Part shown: positions 1 through 5,085 of the stretch, piece after piece | Numbering within the stretch: the first letter of the stretch is position 1 | How the letters are laid out: every line of letters starts with the position of its first letter | The notes under the pieces: model-generated | Database searches by the model: none | Told to the model about the DNA's origin: nothing | What the model saw: only the letters and a program-made list of their open reading frames with translations | Origin: Candidatus Hydrogenedentota bacterium | GTDB taxonomy: Bacteria; Hydrogenedentota; Hydrogenedentia; Hydrogenedentales; CAITNO01 | Assembly (NCBI GenBank): GCA_023145975.1 | Contig: JAGLCZ010000563.1 | Coordinates: 1-6,474, forward strand | Length of the DNA: 6,474 bases | Direction: 5' to 3' | Program-made: the position numbers and the translations under genes

Positions 1-83
1 CCACACTTGATCCTTGTATGTCATTGGTACTAACATGCCGAAACAACAATATAGGTTGCAACAAGACATTTTACCCGTTTATT

Positions 84-113
84 CTGACCTAAATAAAGCA
101 CGTACGGTATAAT
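84..113 (+). promoter_or_regulatory. Probable sigma70 promoter of the Agl23-like gene
   Basis: A perfect -10 hexamer TATAAT lies at 108-113. A 4/6 match to the -35 box (CTGACC, 84-89) lies 18 bp upstream. Transcription would begin near 120, only about 8 nt before the GTG proposed as the start of the downstream gene. Either the mRNA is almost leaderless or the true start is further in. A second TATAAT (119-124) is too close to the start codon to serve it. Confidence 0.55.
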
Positions 114-127
114 CGTAATATAATCCA

Positions 128-1777
128 GTGAGTATTTCGGTTAAACTTGTTCCAAAGCAGATAATATACAACTTGAATAAGAAAATTTACATAGCGGTTA
201 TCGTCGCATTTATTGCAATTCTCTGCATGGCGGCAATGCTGCGATTACCCCGGCTCGAATTGCGTCCCGTTCACGGAGATGAAGCCAATCAGGTCATGAA
301 AACAGGCGTATTATTCGAGAAAGGGGAATACAAATATGACCCCCATGAACACCACGGGCCGACCCTCTACTATTTTACATTACCGGTACTATGGATAAGC
401 GGCGTTTCCTCTTTTTCGGAATCAACCATTACCCACTACCGTATCGTCACGGTACTCTTCGGATTATTCACGCTGCTGCTGCTATGGCCTATGCGCGAGG
501 CTCTTGGCTCGGGGGCAATGCTTTGGGCGGCACTGCTCCTTGCAGTCTCCCATGTGATGACCTATTACAGTCGCTACTATATTCAGGAGATGCTCCTGGT
601 CTGCTTCACCCAGGCCGTATTTACAACAGGCTGGCGCTTATGGCATACCCCAAAAATTCGCTGGGCGATCCTCTTAGGCATCGCTCTCGGACTGGTACAC
701 AGTACAAAAGAAACATCTGCCTTCATAGCCTTCAGTCTTGCAGGTGCCATAATAGCAACTCTGGTCTATACCCGCCTGCGTGACGGTTATCCCATAAAAA
801 AACAGTTCCGAACCCTGAAAAATAACGGCATCTTATCCTATACAGCCATAAGCTGTTCCGCTGCACTATTGGTATCTGTGGTGCTCTTTTCCTCCTTCTT
901 CACCCATCTACGGGGCCCCCTTGATTCCCTGCTCACCTACACCCATTATCTCACCCGTGCTGAAGGTGCCGGAAGTATCGCTGTTCACGATAAGCCCTGG
1001 TACTATTACCTGTCACTATTAACCTATACCTATCGTCAAGTCGGACCCCGCTGGTCGGAAGCACTTACCCTGGTACTTGCAGGAATTGGTGCAATAGCGG
1101 CGCTATGGCCCACGGCCTCTAAACACCGCAGTGAGGACACGACCCTAAAACAAGCCCTTACATTCAAACGTTTTCTAACCTTTTATTCTTTGCTGATAGT
1201 ACTAATCTATTCCCTCATCCCATACAAAACCCCCTGGAACCTGATTGTGTTCTATCATGCCGCCGCCTTACTCGCAGGTATCGGCGCAAGCACACTGGTA
1301 CAGATGGGCAGATGGCGAATAATACAGAGCATCATTTGCCTGATTTTACTCACAGGCACAGCACACATGGCACATCAAAATTATCAGGGTAATTTTATAT
1401 ATCCTGCTGATGCCCGTAACCCCTATGTATATGCTCACCCCTCTACAGCACTGCATCGCCTGACAACACGTATTAAGGATATCAGCGCAGTATCCCCCTC
1501 CTCCACAGCACTGCATATCAATGTCATCCGTCCCGACGGCGACTACTGGCCGCTGCCCTGGTACCTGCGCCAATACAGCCGGGTAGGCTGGTGGCACCAC
1601 ATCCCGAAAAGTCCCGATGCCGCCATTATCCTCGCGGCCCCGGAGCTTTACGAAATACTGCAGGAACGATTGGGCGATGAGTATCTGGTAGAATTTCACG
1701 CACTCCGCCCCGGCATCCTGCTGCATACCTATATCCGTCGTGATCTATGGGATGCATTCATGCAGACCCGTCAATAA
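128..1777 (+). CDS. Agl23-like (TIGR03663-type) polytopic GT-C membrane glycosyltransferase
   Basis: This is a 549-aa integral membrane protein with a transmembrane segment at about residues 20-40 and many hydrophobic helices up to about residue 415, then a soluble C-terminal part of about 130 aa. After TM1 comes an HGDEA motif (49-53), the acidic first-loop motif typical of GT-C enzymes that use lipid-linked sugars. It is followed by YKYDP and HHGP (68-78), YYSRYYIQE (146-154), KET (194-196) and PYKTPWN near residue 370. This pattern matches the family named flippase activity-associated protein Agl23, found near archaeal and bacterial glycosylation genes. Transfer of a sugar from a polyprenyl-phosphate donor on the outer face of the membrane is inferred from the fold. 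The start is uncertain: GTG at 128 has no clear Shine-Dalgarno site. No glycan-assembly genes adjoin it, and a tRNA unit follows in the same direction. Confidence 0.85.
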   Translation: MSISVKLVPKQIIYNLNKKIYIAVIVAFIAILCMAAMLRLPRLELRPVHGDEANQVMKTGVLFEKGEYKYDPHEHHGPTLYYFTLPVLWISGVSSFSESTITHYRIVTVLFGLFTLLLLWPMREALGSGAMLWAALLLAVSHVMTYYSRYYIQEMLLVCFTQAVFTTGWRLWHTPKIRWAILLGIALGLVHSTKETSAFIAFSLAGAIIATLVYTRLRDGYPIKKQFRTLKNNGILSYTAISCSAALLVSVVLFSSFFTHLRGPLDSLLTYTHYLTRAEGAGSIAVHDKPWYYYLSLLTYTYRQVGPRWSEALTLVLAGIGAIAALWPTASKHRSEDTTLKQALTFKRFLTFYSLLIVLIYSLIPYKTPWNLIVFYHAAALLAGIGASTLVQMGRWRIIQSIICLILLTGTAHMAHQNYQGNFIYPADARNPYVYAHPSTALHRLTTRIKDISAVSPSSTALHINVIRPDGDYWPLPWYLRQYSRVGWWHHIPKSPDAAIILAAPELYEILQERLGDEYLVEFHALRPGILLHTYIRRDLWDAFMQTRQ

Positions 1778-1858
1778 CGGAATCCCCCACCCTCTGAATA
1801 TATCGTTCTATTTTGGGTGCATCTGTCTGAGCCTTTTGCGGCTTCCCTCTTTTTCCGT

Positions 1859-1888
1859 TTGACAATTCCATGAGAAAAACAGTACAAT
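1859..1888 (+). promoter_or_regulatory. Strong promoter of the tRNA-Gln/tRNA-Glu unit
   Basis: A consensus -35 box TTGACA (1859-1864) is followed after 18 bp by TACAAT (1883-1888, 5/6 match to the -10 consensus). The expected start point is near 1895, about 5 nt before the first tRNA, as is usual for stable RNA genes with a very short 5' leader. Confidence 0.8.
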
Positions 1889-1899
1889 ACTGCCTCTAT

Positions 1900-1975
1900 T
1901 GCCGGATAGCCAAATTGGTAAGGCACCTGATTCTGGTTCAGGAGACTCTAGGTTCGAGTCCTAGTCCGGCAACCA
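1900..1975 (+). tRNA. tRNA-Gln (anticodon CUG)
   Basis: A full cloverleaf can be drawn. The acceptor stem is TGCCGGA/TCCGGCA (1900-1906 with 1965-1971), the D arm GCC/GGC encloses a GG-containing loop, and the anticodon stem is CCTGA/TCAGG with loop TTCTGGT. The T stem CTAGG/CCTAG carries the loop TTCGAGT, the discriminator is A1972, and CCA is encoded at 1973-1975. The anticodon CTG occupies 1933-1935 and reads CAG codons. The U1-A72 first pair is the usual identity feature of bacterial tRNA-Gln. C34 makes this the isoacceptor specific for CAG, so a UUG species is expected elsewhere in the genome. Confidence 0.96.
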
Positions 1976-1990
1976 TTATACCGATACGAT

Positions 1991-2016
1991 CCTGCGCTAT
2001 GCAGCAGGTTGTTTTT
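1991..2016 (+). terminator. Terminator-like hairpin between the two tRNA genes
   Basis: The stem CCTGC/GCAGG (1991-1995 with 2004-2008) encloses an 8-nt loop that can add a GC/GC pair. It is followed directly by TTGTTTTT (2009-2016). It has the form of a rho-independent terminator, yet the next tRNA begins only 6 nt later with no room for its own promoter. It may be a partial terminator or a processing hairpin in the spacer. Confidence 0.55.
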
Positions 2017-2022
2017 CCTTGC

Positions 2023-2097
2023 GGCCCGTTCATCTAGGGGTTAGGATGCGGGATTCTCAGTCCCGTCGCAGGGGTTCGAATCCCCTACGGGCTGCCA
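2023..2097 (+). tRNA. tRNA-Glu (anticodon CUC)
   Basis: The acceptor stem GGCCCGT/ACGGGCT (2023-2029 with 2087-2093) ends in a G1-U72 wobble pair. The D stem is ATCT/GGAT with an AGGGGTTA loop, and the anticodon stem is CGGGA/TCCCG with loop TTCTCAG. The T arm carries TTCGAAT, the discriminator is G2094, and CCA is encoded at 2095-2097. The anticodon CTC at 2056-2058 reads GAG. It shares the promoter at 1859 with tRNA-Gln. Its 3' end marks the left edge of the AT-richer accessory block, a common position for islands. Confidence 0.95.
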
Positions 2098-2114
2098 GTT
2101 TTCACCTACCGCTT

Positions 2115-2153
2115 CCGCCCTGTTTTGCGGGGGGGTATTCATGTTTCTCCCCC
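2115..2153 (+). other. GC-rich hairpin region in the convergent gap after tRNA-Glu
   Basis: A run of seven G (2129-2135) can pair with CCCCC at 2149-2153. Alternatively GCGG at 2127-2130 can pair with CCGC at 2115-2118. Either hairpin could end the tRNA transcript, but neither is followed by a good U tract. The gap separates the tRNA unit from the convergent NERD gene, and nothing else is visible in it. Confidence 0.3.
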
Positions 2154-2189
2154 ATAGCAGATGACTCTATTTTAATCATTTGTTAAGTA

Positions 2190-2969
2190 TCAGATAGTGG
2201 TGCGTATATATCTGGACAAGTGAAATGCTGCTAACATTACATCATGACGATCCAGGACTTCCACCTCGTTTTCTATAAAAATTGGTAATATTTTGGGATT
2301 TAATACCCACACAGATCGATCTTCATCCTTTGGCATTGGTTCAACAAACCAGCCTGGAAATACAATAGCGGGTTTCACTGAAAAATCTTTACCTGTACTT
2401 TCCCGTAATATAGTTTTCACCCAGTGAGCCTGTGCTTTGGCCTGTTTCAGATAATCACGATCAGAAATATACCCATCAATCAACAGTTTCCCTTTTTGAA
2501 GCTTTACAATGGACTCTTTTTGTAGGGGTTTGCTATGAGTCTTGGTCTCAACGGTAAAAATACCGTGTGGACTTATAACAACATGATCAACGTTAAAGTT
2601 ATCTCCGACCAAATCATGGAAAACACGACACCCCTGTTCTACCAGCAGATCAAGATACTGACCAACTTCTCTTTCACCATCTCTTCCCAGTTTTAACGAT
2701 TTAAGTTTGCGATGAATAAGAAAAACTTTTCGTACAGAAAAAGCAATGATTCCAACTGTAACTATAGTAAAAATAAGCGGATGGAGTTGTACTGAGAAAA
2801 AATACCGGAACCATTCCTGCAACGTTAAAGCCGCAAAAATAGCAGGTATAAGTAACCATAGAAAAACTTCATCAGTTAATATACGGTTTATTTCTTCGTC
2901 CAGTGATTGTGCCGGATATCGAAGTGGTTTATTTTTCAGAGGCGAACGTGTTTCTTTTTTCTGTTTCAT
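2190..2969 (-). CDS. Membrane-anchored NERD-domain (nuclease-related) protein
   Basis: This is a 259-aa protein. A basic N-terminal stretch (about 1-20) precedes two hydrophobic segments at about 35-57 and 63-85, so the remainder probably faces the cytosol. A NERD domain follows: GRDGEREVG (95-103), D128-H129-V130 in the strand before IFTVETK, and the ExK pair E141/K143. Together these form a PD-(D/E)XK-like core of the restriction-endonuclease fold. NERD proteins are predicted nucleases or DNA-processing factors, and substrates are largely unknown for most of them. The ATG at 2969 is preceded by a weak AAGAG site and by a TATAAT at 3002-2997. The gene has the same orientation as the channel and PD-(D/E)XK genes but lies outside the inverted repeats that bound them. 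An intrinsic terminator separates the two units, so it is probably transcribed on its own. Confidence 0.85.
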   Translation of the reverse strand: MKQKKETRSPLKNKPLRYPAQSLDEEINRILTDEVFLWLLIPAIFAALTLQEWFRYFFSVQLHPLIFTIVTVGIIAFSVRKVFLIHRKLKSLKLGRDGEREVGQYLDLLVEQGCRVFHDLVGDNFNVDHVVISPHGIFTVETKTHSKPLQKESIVKLQKGKLLIDGYISDRDYLKQAKAQAHWVKTILRESTGKDFSVKPAIVFPGWFVEPMPKDEDRSVWVLNPKILPIFIENEVEVLDRHDVMLAAFHLSRYIRTTI

Positions 2970-2996
2970 TATAAATTGCTCTTTTCAAAGAACAAC

Positions 2997-3002
2997 ATTA
3001 TA
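2997..3002 (-). promoter_or_regulatory. -10 element of the NERD gene, abutting the inverted repeat
   Basis: Minus-strand TATAAT is a perfect -10 box placing a start near 2990, about 20 nt before the NERD ATG. A -35 box at normal spacing would fall in or at the edge of the inverted repeat at 3013-3040. The best-looking hexamer there, TTGGAC, is only 13 bp away, so the -35 contact is unclear. Confidence 0.45.
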
Positions 3003-3012
3003 CCTCGGTTCG

Positions 3013-3040
3013 ACTGTCCAAAATCATTGGGGCACTCCAA
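3013..3040 (+). repeat. Left terminal inverted repeat
   Basis: The inner 14 bases, TTGGGGCACTCCAA (3027-3040), are the exact reverse complement of 4745-4758. The outer 14 bases, ACTGTCCAAAATCA, match the right copy at 12 of 14 positions. Identity stops sharply at both sides of the 28-bp unit. Confidence 0.9.
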
Positions 3041-3046
3041 GTAAAC

Positions 3047-3066
3047 AAAAAACTCAAGTCATTGAG
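3047..3066 (-). terminator. Intrinsic terminator of the channel/nuclease operon
   Basis: Read on the minus strand, CTCAA-TGAC-TTGAG (3066-3053) is followed at once by TTTTTT (3052-3047). It lies about 22 nt after the stop codon of the PD-(D/E)XK gene and 6 nt inside the left inverted repeat. It therefore ends the operon inside the cassette and insulates it from the NERD gene. Confidence 0.75.
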
Positions 3067-3088
3067 AAGAGAAAATATGCTTGCTTAA

Positions 3089-3934
3089 TTATTCTTCTTT
3101 GGCTTCACGAAGGAGTTTTTCCGTTACTGATTCGTTTGTAGGTTCTGATATAGAAATAGGTTGTGGTACGGACTCTTTCTTGGTCTTGCGAGATAAAAGT
3201 TTTTTCTTGTAAAATTTATTCAGCCGTGTCTTAGCTGCTTCTGCCTCGTCACCCTCCACAATCTCCCGTTTAAGGACTTCATTTCTTACAATGTTTTCGA
3301 TTTCTGGAATCTCTATCTTCATGCCTCCAGCAAGCTGTTTCAATTCACGACGAAGTAGTCCTAAGACAGATTCGCCAATGATTAAATTGCCAATGACATA
3401 GCGATTTAGACTTTGGACTTTTTCATAATATTCTTCTCGTGCTTTTTTGGCCAACCCTTCTTTTGAAAGCATAAAGAGGCATTCTTGATCTTTTTCGTTC
3501 CGTATATTGAGTGCAAGAAAATCAAAAGTACAAACAAGGTCATAGTTTATTGGTTGTTCAAACCTGATTTTGTAGATATTCCATGTTATTCCATTTGTCA
3601 AAATAACCCAAGGTACGCCGTGATTGGCTCCATAATCACAAGCTTGTTTCATGTGAATATCTTTTAATCCAATCCCTATGGCTTTTGCTTCAACAAGGAA
3701 CTGCACTTTATCGTCTACCCTGATAGCAAGGTCACAATAGGTACTTCGGATTGCGAACTCACTTGTTACTTCGAGATATTTATCATACCCCAAAACTTCA
3801 CCAAGAATATCATTTAGAATGGAAACAGTATCCGATTCATTAACATCACGGTCCTTTGCTATTTGCAGTACTTTTTGAAATCGAACTGTACTTCTTGTAA
3901 AGCGTTCCACAACTTTTTTTGGAATATTAGCCAT
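3089..3934 (-). CDS. PD-(D/E)XK protein with type I restriction HsdR N-terminal-like domain
   Basis: This 281-aa protein has an N-terminal domain resembling the nuclease lobe of type I restriction HsdR subunits. The catalytic-type residues are D68 (in YCDLAIRVD), E82-A83-K84 (in LVEAK) and Q97-A-C-D-Y101, the QxxxY-like element of this family. A hydrophobic strand, VPWVILTNG (about 107-115), follows. No helicase domain is present, so it is a stand-alone predicted nuclease. The C-terminal part (about 150-281) is charged and probably helical. It has a lysine/arginine-rich stretch near 230-255 and then a serine/threonine/glutamate-rich tail. The start ATG overlaps the end of the ion-channel gene by 8 nt (ATGGCTAA), which points to translational coupling and joint function. 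DNA cleavage is inferred from the family. A role as a DNA-binding or sensor partner is also possible. Confidence 0.85.
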   Translation of the reverse strand: MANIPKKVVERFTRSTVRFQKVLQIAKDRDVNESDTVSILNDILGEVLGYDKYLEVTSEFAIRSTYCDLAIRVDDKVQFLVEAKAIGIGLKDIHMKQACDYGANHGVPWVILTNGITWNIYKIRFEQPINYDLVCTFDFLALNIRNEKDQECLFMLSKEGLAKKAREEYYEKVQSLNRYVIGNLIIGESVLGLLRRELKQLAGGMKIEIPEIENIVRNEVLKREIVEGDEAEAAKTRLNKFYKKKLLSRKTKKESVPQPISISEPTNESVTEKLLREAKEE

Positions 3935-4706
3935 TGTATTTTTCCTCTTTTATTTCTTTTCTGAGTTCAGACACTTGCTGTTTCAATTGAGATACTTCAT
4001 GGAGTATATCTATATCTCTCTTCTCGTCTTCTTCTTGCTCTCCTTCTAAAAAGAAAGATGCGACAGAAGCAGTAAAAGTACCAAATAGCGCTACACCTGC
4101 AGTCATAAGCAAAGTGGTAATAATACGTCCTTCTGTAGAAGCGGGATAATAATCCCCATACTCTCCAGTGATTAATGTGAACAAACACCACCAAAAGGCA
4201 TCGTTGGCATTCATGGTTGGTTCAATCGTTACTATTGCCATGACTGCAAATAGCAACAAAATAAACGAACCAAATACAACCGCACCAAAAGTACTTCTTG
4301 CTCGATGGATAAGAATAAATTTAAAAAGATGTTTGCTGGCGCGCGCAGCTCTTAACACGCGCAGGATCCGAACAATACGCACGACGCGTGCAATGCGGAA
4401 TGCAGGTAACATGGGAATGCTTGACAGCAAGTCAAGCCAACCCCATTTTAGGTACGCACTCATTGGCCTTGAACGGGAAAGTTGCCAGAGAAAATCAGCA
4501 AAGAAAAATATGCAGATAATGTTATCGGAAAATTGCAGAATGCTTGATAAATCTTCAGCGACTTTTCCAAAAGTCTGTACTGCAAGCATGGCGAGAGTAA
4601 TGATACTCAACAAGAACATAAAATACTGCCAGATTCCCAAATGCTCTTCGCCTTCTACAATATCGTTGCAGGCTCCTTTTTCTTTCTGTTGTATGGCATT
4701 ACTCAT
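3927..4706 (-). CDS. Voltage-gated-type (S1-S6) ion channel with atypical selectivity filter
   Basis: This 259-aa protein has the architecture of a six-transmembrane voltage-gated channel subunit. S1 spans about 26-46, S2 about 59-76, and S3 about 88-100. S4 carries seven arginines spaced every third residue (R104, R107, R110, R113, R116, R119, R122). S5 spans about 140-161, the pore helix starts at WW172-173, and S6 spans about 194-220. The filter reads T180-G-E-Y-G-D185, where potassium channels normally have TVGYGD. The valine is replaced by glycine and the first glycine by glutamate, so potassium selectivity cannot be assumed. The C-terminus (about 223-256) is acidic, then a predicted coiled coil with heptad positions L235, V238, L241, V245, L248 and I252, suited to tetramer assembly. 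AGGTG lies about 10 nt before the ATG. The gene overlaps the downstream PD-(D/E)XK gene by 8 nt. It is the first gene of the cassette. Confidence 0.88.
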   Translation of the reverse strand: MSNAIQQKEKGACNDIVEGEEHLGIWQYFMFLLSIITLAMLAVQTFGKVAEDLSSILQFSDNIICIFFFADFLWQLSRSRPMSAYLKWGWLDLLSSIPMLPAFRIARVVRIVRILRVLRAARASKHLFKFILIHRARSTFGAVVFGSFILLLFAVMAIVTIEPTMNANDAFWWCLFTLITGEYGDYYPASTEGRIITTLLMTAGVALFGTFTASVASFFLEGEQEEDEKRDIDILHEVSQLKQQVSELRKEIKEEKYNG

Positions 4707-4723
4707 ACGCTACGAACACCTCA

Positions 4724-4729
4724 TTTATA
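4724..4729 (-). promoter_or_regulatory. Possible -10 box of the channel operon
   Basis: Minus-strand TATAAA (5/6 match) lies 17 nt before the channel ATG. No convincing -35 box is found at 16-18 bp, where the sequence falls on the inner end of the right inverted repeat. If used, the leader would be about 10 nt and would only just include or miss the AGGTG site, so this is weak. Confidence 0.3.
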
Positions 4730-4744
4730 CTTGCAGTTGAATCG

Positions 4745-4772
4745 TTGGAGTGCCCCAATAATTTCGGACAGT
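4745..4772 (-). repeat. Right terminal inverted repeat
   Basis: TTGGAGTGCCCCAA (4745-4758) is the exact reverse complement of the inner part of the left repeat. The outer half (4759-4772, ending GGACAGT) matches its partner at 12 of 14 positions. It lies 38 bp upstream of the channel start codon, so it may overlap that operon's promoter. Confidence 0.9.
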
Positions 4773-4835
4773 TAGCAGAGAAAATTTAGGCAGACTAATA
4801 TAGCAATTAGCACGTATCTTACACTTTTATTGTAG

Positions 4836-4943
4836 CACCTCCTTTCTTTGATAGCAACCTCGCCAAGGAAACACCTTGTAGCCTCGTGGAGCGTAAGCCG
4901 TGTTCGCCACAGGCGAACTGCCAGAAGGGCAAGAACGGAGGAA
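4836..4943 (+). ncRNA. Candidate structured leader RNA (three hairpins)
   Basis: Three short hairpins follow one another. CAAGG-AAACA-CCTTG is at 4864-4878, GTTCGCC-ACA-GGCGAAC (7 bp) at 4902-4918, and TGCC-AGAAG-GGCA at 4919-4931. A CTC-GTG-GAG element lies between the first two. GGAGG (4937-4941) then precedes an ATG. The stretch is more GC-rich than its surroundings and lacks a convincing long ORF, as expected of a structured RNA. It could be a cis-regulatory leader of the downstream genes or a relic of a mobile-element RNA. A resemblance to HEARO/omega-RNA is only an impression. Confidence 0.4.
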
Positions 4944-4944
4944 T

Positions 4945-5085
4945 ATGTCGAACAGTATAATGGGGTATATTGGCTTAGAAAACTTGACTCACCAACTTGA
5001 ATACAGATTGCATAGGGAGGATAATCTTATCGAGAGTGCATTATCTTTAGCTAAGTACAAAGGAGGAAAGAAAAATGGAATTTGA
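4945..5085 (+). CDS. Possible small protein (46 aa) upstream of the 242-aa gene
   Basis: The ORF starts at ATG 4945, three bases after GGAGG (4937-4941), which is closer than usual. It encodes 46 residues starting MSNSIMGYIGLE and ending in a lysine-rich KGGKKNGI. No membrane segment or known family is visible. Its stop lies 10 nt inside the next gene, whose strong Shine-Dalgarno site (5059-5066) sits within this ORF, so translation of the two could be coupled. It may be a real small protein or a leader peptide, or it may be a chance ORF after a structured RNA. A longer version from GTG 4900 would run through the 7-bp hairpin and is less likely. Confidence 0.4.
   Translation: MSNSIMGYIGLENLTHQLEYRLHREDNLIESALSLAKYKGGKKNGI

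Larger units (their letters stand above)
3013..4772. mobile_element. Transposase-less cassette bounded by 28-bp inverted repeats
   Basis: Near-perfect inverted repeats (3013-3040 and 4745-4772, 26/28 matches) enclose exactly one minus-strand transcription unit: an ion-channel gene, a PD-(D/E)XK gene and a terminator. The repeats resemble the ends of an insertion sequence, with outer ends ACTGTCC and GGACAGT. No transposase or transposase fragment lies between them. This is the layout of mobile insertion cassettes, which carry passenger genes between IS-like ends and are moved in trans. No clear target-site duplication is seen for several possible end definitions (flanks ...GGTTCG and TAGCAG...), so mobility is inferred from the repeats alone. 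Confidence 0.6.

Noticed and set aside
1445..1516. 12-bp direct repeat ACAGCACTGCAT (1445-1456 and 1505-1516) encoding TALH twice
   Set aside because: Short, in frame and inside a normal coding region; probably coincidence or minor duplication without function.
1346..1726. 126-aa minus-strand ORF inside the Agl23-like gene
   Set aside because: It is antisense to the C-terminal part of the membrane protein, has no ribosome site and has a cysteine-rich, unconvincing composition.
1830..1857. AGCC-TTTTGC-GGCT followed by a T-rich stretch, as a terminator of the Agl23-like gene
   Set aside because: The stem is only 4 bp and the T run is interrupted by CCCTC; too weak to call.
4168..4740. 190-aa plus-strand ORF opposite the channel gene
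   Set aside because: It is antisense to a well-supported channel gene with clear S4 and pore motifs; the translation shows no family features and arises from codon bias.
3003..4778. Target-site duplication at the ends of the inverted-repeat cassette
   Set aside because: Flanks were compared for several end definitions (ACTGTCC, CTGTCC, TGTCC) and no matching 3-9 bp duplication was found.
4772..4801. Possible plus-strand promoter TTAGCA-18-TAATAT for the leader and 242-aa gene
   Set aside because: Only 4/6 matches in each box in an AT-rich stretch; other equally weak pairs exist nearby.
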